Assembly (NCBI RefSeq): GCF_900143075.1
Contig: NZ_FRCY01000003.1
Coordinates: 62,001 to 126,000, forward strand
Direction of reading: 5' to 3'
Length of the DNA stretch: 64,000 nucleotides
DNA from: Cyclobacterium lianum
GTDB taxonomy: Bacteria; Bacteroidota; Bacteroidia; Cytophagales; Cyclobacteriaceae
This document shows, in pieces, positions 26,597 to 35,602 of this stretch. How positions within the stretch are numbered: position 1 is the first letter of the stretch; each line of letters opens with the position of its first letter. The notes beneath the pieces are model-generated. The model did no database searches and had not been told where the DNA came from. It saw only the letters and a list, made by a program, of their open reading frames with translations. The position numbers and the translations under genes are program-made.

Positions 26597-27985
26597 ATGC
26601 AAAAAAAGACTTATCTTTCATGTATAGGGATTTTCTGGATCTTGCTTGCAGGCCGGGCGCAGCAACACAGCAGAGCGGATCTCCTCATTAAAAACGCAAA
26701 GGTACTGACGATTACCAACGGCCTTCTGGAAAACACCGATGTATTGGTACGGGATGGTATCATCAGGCAAATTGGCTCCGATATCAACGTGCCTGGCCAG
26801 GTGCCAACCATTGATGCGTCCGGAAAATACCTGATGCCAGGCATTATCGATGCCCATTCCCACCTGGCTCTTGAAGTAATCAACGAATCCAGCAGTCCCA
26901 TTACCGCTGAGGTCAGGATGAGAGATGTGGTAGATCCTTTTGATGTGGGCATTTACAGGGCGCTCGCAGGAGGCACCACCGTCTCCCATGCCATGCATGG
27001 TTCTGCCAACGCCATCGGGGGACAAAATGTGACCCTCAAGCACCGTTATGGAACCAGAGACCCTGAAAATCTGGTCATGAAAGATGCACCCCGAACGATT
27101 AAATTTGCACTGGGAGAGAATCCTACCCGGGTACACGGAAGAGGCAAAAATCTTCAGCCCAGGTCCCGAATGGGCGTAGAAGCCGTAATCAGAAATGGGT
27201 TTGAAGAAGCTCTGCAGTACAAAAAAGCCTGGGAGGAATGGCATGAATCCGAAGAAAACAAGGAAAAGCTAATGGTTCCTCCGGTCTACAATTCCAGACT
27301 GGAAACATTGGTAGATATTCTGGAAGGAGAAATCATCATTCACTGCCATTCCTACCGGGCAGACGAAATCTACATGCTCATACAGGTTTGCCGGGAATAT
27401 GGTATAGACAAAATTGTATTTTCCCATGTAAATGAGGGCTTTAAAGTGGCTCCGGAACTGGCGAAATATACAATGGGAGCTTCTGTATTTGCCGATTGGT
27501 GGGCGTATAAATTTGAAGTGTATTATTCAACAGCCTATAATGCAGCCATCCTGACCAAAAATGGCGTGATTACCTCTATCAACTCAGACTCGGCTGAGCT
27601 TATCCGACACCTGTACCATGAGGCTGCAAAAACCCAGCGGTATGGGGAGCTGACGGATGAGGAGGCACTGGCCTTGATCACCATCAATCCTGCCAGGCAG
27701 TTGGGTATTGATCATCTCGTAGGATCCATCGAAGTGGGCAAGCAGGCAGATCTGGTGTTGTTTGACGGGCATCCACTCTCTATCTACGCCGTCCCACAGA
27801 TGACCTGGATAGATGGCGTCAAATACTTTGACAGGGAAAATGATGCGGCAGACCAGCGCCTGAAAGTAAACGCCGAGGAGTCACTGGAACCCATCTACCT
27901 GCATACCGAACACCACAATTGCATGCGTGATGTGGATTTTTACTTCACCGGATTTGGGCGAAACCTGTTTCAGCACAGCCATTAA
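26597..27985 (+). CDS. Exported metal-dependent amidohydrolase (active middle copy)
   Basis: 462 residues with signal peptide (KKTYLSCIGIFWILLAGRAQ). The metal site is intact: MPGIIDAHSHLALE gives the HxH. EGEIIIHCHSYRADEI and IVFSHVNEGFK supply later His residues, and NSDSAE supplies the Asp. The closing LITINPARQLGIDHLVGSIEVGKQADLVLFDGHPL is classic for imidazolonepropionase-like amidohydrolases. It would hydrolyse a C-N bond of an unknown periplasmic substrate, perhaps a dipeptide or cyclic amide. It is the only member of the three-gene set with full catalytic residues. Confidence 0.92.
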   Translation: MQKKTYLSCIGIFWILLAGRAQQHSRADLLIKNAKVLTITNGLLENTDVLVRDGIIRQIGSDINVPGQVPTIDASGKYLMPGIIDAHSHLALEVINESSSPITAEVRMRDVVDPFDVGIYRALAGGTTVSHAMHGSANAIGGQNVTLKHRYGTRDPENLVMKDAPRTIKFALGENPTRVHGRGKNLQPRSRMGVEAVIRNGFEEALQYKKAWEEWHESEENKEKLMVPPVYNSRLETLVDILEGEIIIHCHSYRADEIYMLIQVCREYGIDKIVFSHVNEGFKVAPELAKYTMGASVFADWWAYKFEVYYSTAYNAAILTKNGVITSINSDSAELIRHLYHEAAKTQRYGELTDEEALALITINPARQLGIDHLVGSIEVGKQADLVLFDGHPLSIYAVPQMTWIDGVKYFDRENDAADQRLKVNAEESLEPIYLHTEHHNCMRDVDFYFTGFGRNLFQHSH

Positions 27986-28007
27986 GCATACACTCGATTG
28001 TCAGATA

Positions 28008-29303
28008 ATGAAAAAATACCTAGTCACCACAGCGATCTATAGTTTACTACTAAAATCTGCCCTGATGGCACAAATCGATGGGAACGTAGTCAAACCCTAC
28101 AAGGCAGATCTTCTTTTACAAAACGCCGATTTATATACCATTACCCAGGGCGTCCTTGAAGATACGGACTTGCTGATCAAAGAGGGAAAAATAGCAGCCA
28201 TAGGCAAAGACCTCTCCCCTCAAAATTACCAGGTGTTGGATTGCAGCGGAAAATTGATTTATCCGGGTTTTATTGACGGCGGTACAAGTCTTGGATTGGT
28301 CGAGGTAAACTCTTTGCCAGAAACACAGGACTATATGGAATTGGGTAAACTGACCCCTCAGATGCAGGCCCTCACAGCGGTGAATCCCAATGCAGTGGCC
28401 ATACCTGTTACCCGGGTAAGTGGCGTTACCACGGTCTTTACCCAGCCCCGGGGAGGTTACTTTCCTGGTACTGCGGCATTGATCCAACTGAACGGATATA
28501 CTCCCGACCAAATGGATGCCGGCTTTCGGGCGGTAATCATGAATTTCCCCTCAGCAGCAAAATCCGGCAGCTATGACAGCCGGACGGAAGAAACCATCCA
28601 AAAAGAAGCCGAGAAAAAGCGGGACGAAATCAACGATATGTTGGATAAAGCAGCAAATTACCTGGCCATCAAAGAAAAAGGTGGTGAATTGCAATATTAT
28701 CCGGAAATGGATCAACTCTCCAGGGTACTTTCCGGAAATGTACCGCTGTTCATTGAAGTAAATGCTGCCGGAGACATCCTTGATGCGATCGAATGGGTGA
28801 AAGAGCGGGAACTGGACGTGGTATTCACCGGTGTAGCTGAGGGATGGAAGGTAGCCGATAAGCTCGCGGAATCGGAAATACCGGTAATTACGGGTCCGGT
28901 ACTGAGCTTGCCAGCAAGGCAATCTGACCGGTATGATGTCTCCTACACCAACCCGGGGATGCTCCACAAGGCCGGTGTCAGGCTTGCCCTGCGCACACAG
29001 GATGCGGAAAATGTACGTAACCTACCATTTCATGCCGGCTTTGCCGCAGCATATGGTTTGGGGGTGGAGGAAGCCCTCAAAGCAATCACCATTCACGCGG
29101 CAGAAATATTTAGGGTCGATGACAAGCTAGGGTCTCTTGAAGTGGGGAAAAGTGCAACCCTGTTTATAGCAGACGGTGATCCCTTCGAACCCAAAACCCA
29201 GGTAAGCCAGGTTTTCATTGATGGATACCGCATCCCGATGACCAATAGACATATCCGGCTCTATCAGGAATTTCTCGATAGGGAAATGAAACCGTCAGAA
29301 TAA
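28008..29303 (+). CDS. Exported amidohydrolase-family protein lacking the HxH (outer copy 2)
   Basis: 431 residues from the ATG at 28008, chosen because KKYLVTTAIYSLLLKSALMAQ is a clear signal peptide; the longer frame overlaps the previous gene. The fold is again imidazolonepropionase-like (LLIKEGKIAAIGKDL at the start, AITIHAAEIFRVDDKLGSLEVGKSATLFIADGDPFEP at the end). At the metal site it reads YPGFIDGGTSLGLVEV, so both His are absent. It follows the active copy by 22 bases. Like copy 1 it is likely a non-catalytic partner or binding protein. Confidence 0.88.
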   Translation: MKKYLVTTAIYSLLLKSALMAQIDGNVVKPYKADLLLQNADLYTITQGVLEDTDLLIKEGKIAAIGKDLSPQNYQVLDCSGKLIYPGFIDGGTSLGLVEVNSLPETQDYMELGKLTPQMQALTAVNPNAVAIPVTRVSGVTTVFTQPRGGYFPGTAALIQLNGYTPDQMDAGFRAVIMNFPSAAKSGSYDSRTEETIQKEAEKKRDEINDMLDKAANYLAIKEKGGELQYYPEMDQLSRVLSGNVPLFIEVNAAGDILDAIEWVKERELDVVFTGVAEGWKVADKLAESEIPVITGPVLSLPARQSDRYDVSYTNPGMLHKAGVRLALRTQDAENVRNLPFHAGFAAAYGLGVEEALKAITIHAAEIFRVDDKLGSLEVGKSATLFIADGDPFEPKTQVSQVFIDGYRIPMTNRHIRLYQEFLDREMKPSE

Positions 29304-29365
29304 AGCAATTTCTTCCAACCACAGTGCTTTTTTCATACATTTGGTTTAAAATTCAATCCATATCC

Positions 29366-30520
29366 ATGAAACAATATCTCTATTGTAGCATATTACTTTT
29401 ATTTTTAGCCTGTAACGGTATTCGAAAGGAAGATCAGGCAGTGCAGATACTGAACACTGTACAATCTACCTATGCGCCGGACAAAAGAGTTGCACTCTTT
29501 GATGTAAGCTGGAACTCCGGCGTATTGACCGGCGAAACAAATTTAAAAGACGCACATCGGGAGCTTCTGGATAAACTGCAAGCAAATAATATTTCTTTTA
29601 CAGATAGTATACAAATTCTGCCCCACTCCGAATTGGGAGATTTGAACCTGGCGCTGGTGACCAATTCAGTAGCCAATATCCGAAGAGAGCCGCGGCATTC
29701 CGCCGAGTTGGCCACCCAGGCACTCATGGGCACGCCACTAAAAGTACTAAAAGCCGAAGGCAGTTGGTATATGGTCCAGACCCCTGATGGGTATCTTTCC
29801 TGGGTGGATGCAGCGGGCATCGTGCGGTTAAGTCGCAAAGAGATGGACCAGTGGCTGGAAAAAGAAAAGGTGGTTGTAACCAAAATGATTGCCAGCATTT
29901 ATGCGGATGAGTCTTTAAGCGAAATCGTCAGTGATATTACTGCTGGTAATGTACTGGAATTGACTGCCACTGTCCCGTCCGGTTATCAGGTAACCTTGCC
30001 GGATACCCGCAGCGGGTTTATTGCTTTGGAAGACGCCGTTCCCTACGAGGAATGGAAAAATTCCCGCAACACAAATGATGCCTCGCTTATACAGACGGCA
30101 AAACTGATGATGGGCTCTCCTTATTTGTGGGGCGGTACCTCACCCAAGGGGATGGATTGCAGTGGTTTCACTAAAACCATTTATTTCCTGAATGGCATGG
30201 TCATTCCCCGAGATGCTTCCCAGCAGATAAAGGAAGGTGAACTGGTGGACTCGGAAAAAAACTGGGAAAATCTAGAAGTGGGAGACTTGTTGTTTTTTGG
30301 CGTTCCCGAAAGTGCTGAAAACAGTGAGCGGGTGGTACATGTAGGCATGTGGATCGGTGACAATAAATTCATTCATTCCAGGGGCAGAGTGAGGATCAGT
30401 AGTTTTGATCCTGAAGATGAGCATTATGACGCATACGAATTGAACCGCTATCTCAGAACCAAGAGAATTCGTCACCATCCCTCTGAAAACGTCCTTACCG
30501 TAGATCAGGTCCTGCAATAA
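29366..30520 (+). CDS. NlpC/P60 cell-wall peptidase lipoprotein with SH3 domains
   Basis: 384 residues from the ATG at 29366, which gives a lipoprotein signal (LLLFLAC, lipidated Cys16). Residues about 95-150 form an SH3b domain (SVANIRREPRHSAELATQAL), with a second, more divergent one to about 225. The C-terminal NlpC/P60 domain has GGTSPKGMDCSGFTK with catalytic Cys265, VVHVGMWIGD with His325, and FIHSRG with His337 as the likely third polar residue. Such enzymes cleave gamma-D-Glu-diamino-acid bonds in muropeptides. The context with amidohydrolases and an M28 peptidase suggests peptide degradation in the periplasm. Confidence 0.93.
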   Translation: MKQYLYCSILLLFLACNGIRKEDQAVQILNTVQSTYAPDKRVALFDVSWNSGVLTGETNLKDAHRELLDKLQANNISFTDSIQILPHSELGDLNLALVTNSVANIRREPRHSAELATQALMGTPLKVLKAEGSWYMVQTPDGYLSWVDAAGIVRLSRKEMDQWLEKEKVVVTKMIASIYADESLSEIVSDITAGNVLELTATVPSGYQVTLPDTRSGFIALEDAVPYEEWKNSRNTNDASLIQTAKLMMGSPYLWGGTSPKGMDCSGFTKTIYFLNGMVIPRDASQQIKEGELVDSEKNWENLEVGDLLFFGVPESAENSERVVHVGMWIGDNKFIHSRGRVRISSFDPEDEHYDAYELNRYLRTKRIRHHPSENVLTVDQVLQ

Positions 30521-30532
30521 ACCAGTAATTTC

Positions 30533-32638
30533 ATGAAGATATTTTTCCTTATTTCTGCATTTGCTCTACTCAGCAGTGTCGGTATTTGTCAACAGGTCCT
30601 GGACGGATTTTCTGCAACAGATGCAGAAAAACAGGATGAACTGGAGCAGTTATTCCTGGAATCCGTCAATTTTTCAAGCTTCAGGCATCACCTTCAAACC
30701 ATCACCGAGCATCCGCACATCGCCGGAACTCCGGCAAATGATGCCGTCGGGGAATACCTGCTGGAGGTAATGAAGAATGCAGGTTGGGACACCCGGCGCT
30801 ATCCATTTGATGTGTATCTCCCAAACGATCCTGGGACTTCCCTGGTAGAGATTGTTACACCCAAAAGAATGCCGTTAAACCAAATGGAATACATACTGGA
30901 GGCAGACCGGTTTAGCCGTCATCCGGATCTCCATAAAGGGTGGAACGCCTTCTCAGGATCGGGAGATGTGAGCGGAGAAGTGGTTTACGCCAACTATGGA
31001 ACCAAAGAAGATTTTGAAAAATTAGCAGAACTGGGCATAGACCTTTCGGGAAAAATTGTCATCGCCAGGTATGGAGGTAACTTCCGGGGCTATAAGGCAA
31101 AATTTGCCGAAGCATCGGGAGCTGCAGGTTTATTGATATATACAGACCCCGCAAATAGCGGGTACACCAAAGGCCTGGTATTTCCGCAGGGACCCTATTA
31201 CAATGAAAGTGCCATACAGCGCGGCTCGCTGCTGACGGAAAATTTTACCGGGGACCCGTTGACTCCATTTGAGCCGGCGCTTCCGCTGGATGGTAAGGTC
31301 ATGGTAGACCGCCTCGACCCCGAAGAAACGCAATTGCATAAAATTCCGGTAACGCCCATTCCCTATGCTTCTGCAGCGGAAATCCTGGGGCAGATGCAGG
31401 GAATGCCCGTGCCGGCGGCCTGGCAGGGTGGATTGCCTTTTACCTATCGTCTGGAAGGCGGAGCAAAGCTCAGGGTACGTGTACGGGTAGAACAGCCAAT
31501 AGATTTTGCAAGAATCAACAATATTGTAGGTAAATTAGAAGGAAGCACCTATCCCGATGAGTGGATCATCCTGGGCTGCCATTACGATGCCTGGGCCTTT
31601 GGCGCTACAGATCCCAATAGCGGCACTGCTATGTTGCTTACCCTCAGTCAGGCATTGGGAAAACTTGCCCGGGAAGGAAAGCGTCCTGAACGCTCTATCC
31701 TAATAGCCCACTGGGATGGGGAAGAACACGGTGTCATCGGGTCTACAGAATGGGTGGAACAAATGAAGCATGAATTGGGAGCAAAAGCTGTGGCTTACCT
31801 GAATTTTGATGCTGGAGTATCCGGAAAAAATATTGGTGGGGCAGCAGCGCCAAGTCTGAAAAAGACCATGATGGAAGCCGCTAAAAAAGTAGATTATCCC
31901 TATGCTGACAAATCCATTTATGACCATTGGGCAGGAGATAAACCGTCTCCTTCCATAGGCAATCTGGGCGGTGGATCAGATCATATTGCCTTTTACATGC
32001 ATGTGGGCGTACCCTCGCTAAGTGGCGGGGCAGGTGGTCCTACTCTGTACCATACCAATTACGATGACTTTTATTTTTACGAAAATTTCGTTGATCCTGA
32101 ATTTCAGATGGGAGGGGCCGTTGCGCAGTGGGCCGGGATCATGGCGCTGCGGCTTGCCAATGCAACCCTTATCCCTTATCAAATACCCCGCTATGCAGAA
32201 GACCTGGAGTCGCACCTCTCCAACGCTACCAGCCAGATTCGACAATACGATGCAGGATTTGATGGATTTACCGCAACCGCCAACGCAATAGCGGATCTGA
32301 AGGAAGTAAGCCTGCATACCGAAAAACGAATGGTAAATGCGTTGGAAAAAAAGTCCCTGGGGCCAAAGCAGGTATCAAGGATCAATAAGGAGCTACTTGG
32401 CCTGGAGAAAAGTTTTCTGCTGGAGGAAGGTATGCCTTTTGGCAGTTGGTACAGGTCACTATATGCTTCGAATGACCCCAATAGTGGCTATGCTTCCTGG
32501 ATATTGCCGGGAATCCAGTATGAAATAGCCAATCAATCTGCAGACGGTCTGGAGCAATGGGATCAACGATATGAAACAGCTATCCGAGATCTTATTGATG
32601 CGATTAATGAAATTGCCGGATCCTTGCCACCGATATAA
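30533..32638 (+). CDS. Exported M28 peptidase, glutamate carboxypeptidase II-like
   Basis: 701 residues with signal peptide (KIFFLISAFALLSSVGICQ). A PA domain occupies about residues 120-270, with the M28 catalytic domain inserted after it and a TFR-type dimerisation domain at about 560-700. The zinc ligands are all visible: His350 (GCHYDAW), Asp360 (TDPNSG), Glu398 after the general base Glu397 (HWDGEEHG), Asp426 (NFDAG) and His507 (LYHTNYDD). This is the layout of PSMA/glutamate carboxypeptidase II. It is 13 bases after the NlpC/P60 gene and ends the plus-strand operon. Confidence 0.95.
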   Translation: MKIFFLISAFALLSSVGICQQVLDGFSATDAEKQDELEQLFLESVNFSSFRHHLQTITEHPHIAGTPANDAVGEYLLEVMKNAGWDTRRYPFDVYLPNDPGTSLVEIVTPKRMPLNQMEYILEADRFSRHPDLHKGWNAFSGSGDVSGEVVYANYGTKEDFEKLAELGIDLSGKIVIARYGGNFRGYKAKFAEASGAAGLLIYTDPANSGYTKGLVFPQGPYYNESAIQRGSLLTENFTGDPLTPFEPALPLDGKVMVDRLDPEETQLHKIPVTPIPYASAAEILGQMQGMPVPAAWQGGLPFTYRLEGGAKLRVRVRVEQPIDFARINNIVGKLEGSTYPDEWIILGCHYDAWAFGATDPNSGTAMLLTLSQALGKLAREGKRPERSILIAHWDGEEHGVIGSTEWVEQMKHELGAKAVAYLNFDAGVSGKNIGGAAAPSLKKTMMEAAKKVDYPYADKSIYDHWAGDKPSPSIGNLGGGSDHIAFYMHVGVPSLSGGAGGPTLYHTNYDDFYFYENFVDPEFQMGGAVAQWAGIMALRLANATLIPYQIPRYAEDLESHLSNATSQIRQYDAGFDGFTATANAIADLKEVSLHTEKRMVNALEKKSLGPKQVSRINKELLGLEKSFLLEEGMPFGSWYRSLYASNDPNSGYASWILPGIQYEIANQSADGLEQWDQRYETAIRDLIDAINEIAGSLPPI

Positions 32639-32700
32639 GAAAAGAAAGTAAAACAATAGCTGCCAAATGGATCTCAAAAATAAACTCCGATCGCAGGCAA

Positions 32701-33882
32701 CTATCCCGGCATCGCTTTTCCCTGCTGCCGGCTTCCTTTGTACAGCTCAAACAACAATAATCTGCAGTCTATGGTACCATTGTAAAAAGGAATTCTTCGC
32801 TTAGGCTTCAGGCCTATCTTTTTCCCCAAATCGAGGTTGCCCGTAAAAACAAGTCCCGTGTAGCCGGAACATCGCTTTTTCATAAAATCACCAATTTCCC
32901 GGTAAGTCACTTCAAGGCTTTCCTTCTCTCCCAACCTTTCCCCATATTCCGGATTAAAAAATACAAACCCACTATCAGTTTCCGGAATGGTGGCTTCCCG
33001 GAAATCACAGGTTTCGAATTGAATTAATCCTTTTACTCCCGCAGCTTTGGCATTGGACATGCTGGCTTTGACTGCCCGTTCACTAATATCAGACGCAATA
33101 AACGTCAAGCCAGGCTTGTCTTTTACTTTCTCCTCTAATTTTCGTTTCATATCATAGTATACCCCGGCATCATATCCCTTGATGTACATCATCGCATAAT
33201 CGTCGCGGTACAAACCCGGAAACCTGTCGGTAGCCATCAACACGGCCTCGATAATCACAGTCCCGGCACCACACATGGGATTGATAAAGGGACTTTTCCT
33301 ATCCCATCCGGATGCAATCAACGCAGCTGCAGCCAGCGATTCCATCATGGGAGCAGATCCCGGGATTTTCCGGTATCCGTGTTTGATCAGGGTTTCGCCA
33401 CTTGTGTTGATGTAAAGACTGGCTTCCTCTCCCTTCCAGAAGAATTGAAATACGGCCTCGTTTAAAACCGAGCCCGAATCAGGCCGTTCACCAAACTTTT
33501 CCCTGAAGCGGTCCGCAATGGCATCTTTGATCTTGACATTGACAAAAAGTGGATTATCAACCGTTTCGTGCCGCACATTGCTAATTACAGAAAAATACCC
33601 ATCTGGTTCTATATAATCTTCCCAGGGAAGGTCCTTTACCTGGGCATAAAGATTGGAAATGTGATTGAGGGAAAAGCTTTTGATTTCGTATAGTACGTGA
33701 CTGGCTGTGCGCAGGTGCATGTTTAAAAGGAGACAATCATAGAGACTGCCTTTCAGCTCCACGTGGGTTCTGTAAACCCCATTTGGCTGAAAGCCCAATT
33801 CCCGCAATTCTTCCTCCAAAAAAGGCGCATTCCGATCGTAGCAGGTGATCACCAATCTACCTGGCCTGGTAAAATCTATCAT
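32701..33882 (-). CDS. THUMP-domain class I SAM-dependent RNA methyltransferase
   Basis: 393 residues from the ATG at 33882; a TTG six codons upstream is less likely. The N-terminus is the THUMP/ferredoxin-like region (LEEELRELGFQPNGVYRTHVELKG). The methyltransferase core has PFINPMCGAGTVIIEA, FIASDISERAVKASMSNAK and FVFFNPEYGERLG, an NPPY-like motif with a Tyr/Glu variation. It belongs to the RlmL-N/TrmN-like family that methylates the exocyclic N2 of guanine in rRNA or tRNA. It is encoded 47 bases after the MobA-like gene in the same direction. Confidence 0.92.
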   Translation of the reverse strand: MIDFTRPGRLVITCYDRNAPFLEEELRELGFQPNGVYRTHVELKGSLYDCLLLNMHLRTASHVLYEIKSFSLNHISNLYAQVKDLPWEDYIEPDGYFSVISNVRHETVDNPLFVNVKIKDAIADRFREKFGERPDSGSVLNEAVFQFFWKGEEASLYINTSGETLIKHGYRKIPGSAPMMESLAAAALIASGWDRKSPFINPMCGAGTVIIEAVLMATDRFPGLYRDDYAMMYIKGYDAGVYYDMKRKLEEKVKDKPGLTFIASDISERAVKASMSNAKAAGVKGLIQFETCDFREATIPETDSGFVFFNPEYGERLGEKESLEVTYREIGDFMKKRCSGYTGLVFTGNLDLGKKIGLKPKRRIPFYNGTIDCRLLLFELYKGSRQQGKAMPG

Positions 33883-33929
33883 GAAGCAAATATACCTCAA
33901 ATTTTTGGTTTCGCCTCAGGACATGATTG

Positions 33930-35108
33930 TCAGGAGCCCTGGCCCTTCAGCGCGGCAAGTGCCGCCTGATGCTCCTCTGGGTAATTGACGTTTCGAAACT
34001 CGGAAGGATCGGGAGCCTGCAATAACTCAATATCCGAATTGATCAGTACTTTTCTGGGGCAACTGTATCCCTGGCTGAGAAACCGAAACAAAACCGGATA
34101 AGCCCTGGGCTCCCAGATCGTTATCAATGGCTCGGGAAACTCTCCGTTCGGATCTAAAAAAGCCGTGGCAAGCTTCGAAGGGTTTCTGTTTTCAAGCAGG
34201 TGTTGAACGGTTTTCCCGGTCAAAAAAGGCAGGTCACAGGCTACGCTCAACCAGGCTTTATCGGGTTTATTTCTAAAGGCTGAAAGCAAGCCCCCGAATG
34301 GCCCCAAATCCAAAACACTGTCCACTACCAGCGGATAGGCCTGTTCCAGTTCAGCCGCCTGGTCCGGATTACAGGACAAAAATACCTCCTCACAATAGGG
34401 GCCCAACAAGTCCATCATATAATCTTTCTGACTCTTTCCATGATAGGAAAGATCGTATTTGTCCCGGCCCATTCTACTGCTCTTACCTCCTATCAGTACC
34501 AGACCGATCACATCCGTTCGGCTGTCTGCCACAAATTTTCTGACGAAATCAACTAATTTCCTTGTTTCCTCCATGGCAAATACGGGAATTTCCTTCCAAT
34601 AGGGCAAATGGTTCCGGATTTCGACCGGGATTTCAGTGGCTCCATCCTTCATCAGGATAAGACAGACGTTGGTCAGCCTGGACAATTTTTTATCCATAGA
34701 TTTCTTTGGGTCGATCACCAAAACCTGGTGCATGGCCCTGAAGTGATTGGCATTGACCAGGACCAGATCTTGTCGGTTGAGCCACTCTCTTTGCTCAAAG
34801 ACCGAGACCTCTTCCAGCCTCATGTCTAGCCGCCGGAAAACAATTTTGTTCCGAAGTTCCATCAGCCCCGGGTACTGCATCAGACTTTCCGGGTCGCCGC
34901 CTCCGGCCTTTAGCTGGTCACCCTCCTGATGATCCGCATCCACATAGGCCAGGCCATAGCTTTGGGAAAGCTGACCGATAATGGTCTTTGCCAGTTGCTG
35001 TATCTGCCTGCAGGAGGTTCCCAAAAAACCCAATTCCAACCTTCCGAAATCGCCAAACTGCGGTTTGTTCAGTTTGACATGCTTCTGGTGTTTATCTTTT
35101 GAAATCAC
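33930..35108 (-). CDS. MobA-like molybdopterin nucleotidyltransferase with degenerate MobB-like N-terminus
   Basis: 392 residues from a GTG at 35108 that overlaps the moaC stop by 17 bases; no ATG lies nearby. Residues about 195-392 are a MobA-type NTP-transferase: GLVLIGGKSSRMGRDKYDL, then LGPFGGLLSAF and WLSVACDLPFL. The N-terminal ~180 residues look like the MobB P-loop fold (LELGFLGTSCRQIQQLAKTI, AYVDADHQ), but the GxxxxGK(S/T) loop is lost. It would attach GMP to molybdenum cofactor for bis-MGD enzymes. It is next to moaC, which supports the Moco assignment. Confidence 0.88.
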   Translation of the reverse strand: MISKDKHQKHVKLNKPQFGDFGRLELGFLGTSCRQIQQLAKTIIGQLSQSYGLAYVDADHQEGDQLKAGGGDPESLMQYPGLMELRNKIVFRRLDMRLEEVSVFEQREWLNRQDLVLVNANHFRAMHQVLVIDPKKSMDKKLSRLTNVCLILMKDGATEIPVEIRNHLPYWKEIPVFAMEETRKLVDFVRKFVADSRTDVIGLVLIGGKSSRMGRDKYDLSYHGKSQKDYMMDLLGPYCEEVFLSCNPDQAAELEQAYPLVVDSVLDLGPFGGLLSAFRNKPDKAWLSVACDLPFLTGKTVQHLLENRNPSKLATAFLDPNGEFPEPLITIWEPRAYPVLFRFLSQGYSCPRKVLINSDIELLQAPDPSEFRNVNYPEEHQAALAALKGQGS

Positions 35109-35577
35109 GCTTTCCTCCTTTTTTTTCTTCCAATTTGATCGCTTCTATGGTAATGTCATGTGAAAAGCCCTTACACATATCATAAATGGTGAGTGCCGCT
35201 ACAGACACTCCTGTCATGGCTTCCATCTCCACACCGGTTTTCCCAAACACCTTTACGGCGCATTGTACCAATACTGTGGTGTCATCCAACAGATCTATGC
35301 TGACTTTACAGTCATCAAGACCGAGCGGATGACAAAGGGGGATCAGGTTGGCAGTTTGTTTTGCACCCATGGTGCCTGCAATAATAGCAGTCTGAAAAAC
35401 TGGTCCCTTTTTGGTGATCAGCTCATTCGATGAGCCCAGCTCCCGGACAATCTCCTTACCCAGTATCACCCGGCAGGATGCCCTTGCCGACCTATGGCTG
35501 GCCTGCTTCTCCCCCACGTCTACCATATTGGGATTTCCGGTTTTTTTATCCAGATGGGAAAAGTCTCTTGCTGACAT
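35092..35577 (-). CDS. moaC: Cyclic pyranopterin monophosphate synthase
   Basis: 161 residues from the ATG at 35577; the open frame extends upstream but that part is antisense-like and overlaps the cysteine desulfurase. FSHLDKKTGNPNMVDVGEK, QTANLIPLCHPLGLDDC, GKTGVEMEAMTGVSVAALTIYDMCK are the textbook MoaC blocks, with the active-site Lys/His/Asp residues present. It makes cPMP from the MoaA product in molybdenum cofactor synthesis. Neighbours are a cysteine desulfurase upstream (25 bases), which could supply sulfur for the MoaD step, and the MobA-like gene downstream. Confidence 0.96.
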   Translation of the reverse strand: MSARDFSHLDKKTGNPNMVDVGEKQASHRSARASCRVILGKEIVRELGSSNELITKKGPVFQTAIIAGTMGAKQTANLIPLCHPLGLDDCKVSIDLLDDTTVLVQCAVKVFGKTGVEMEAMTGVSVAALTIYDMCKGFSHDITIEAIKLEEKKGGKRDFKR

Positions 35578-35602
35578 TGCTATTGAATTTATAATAAGAT
35601 CA

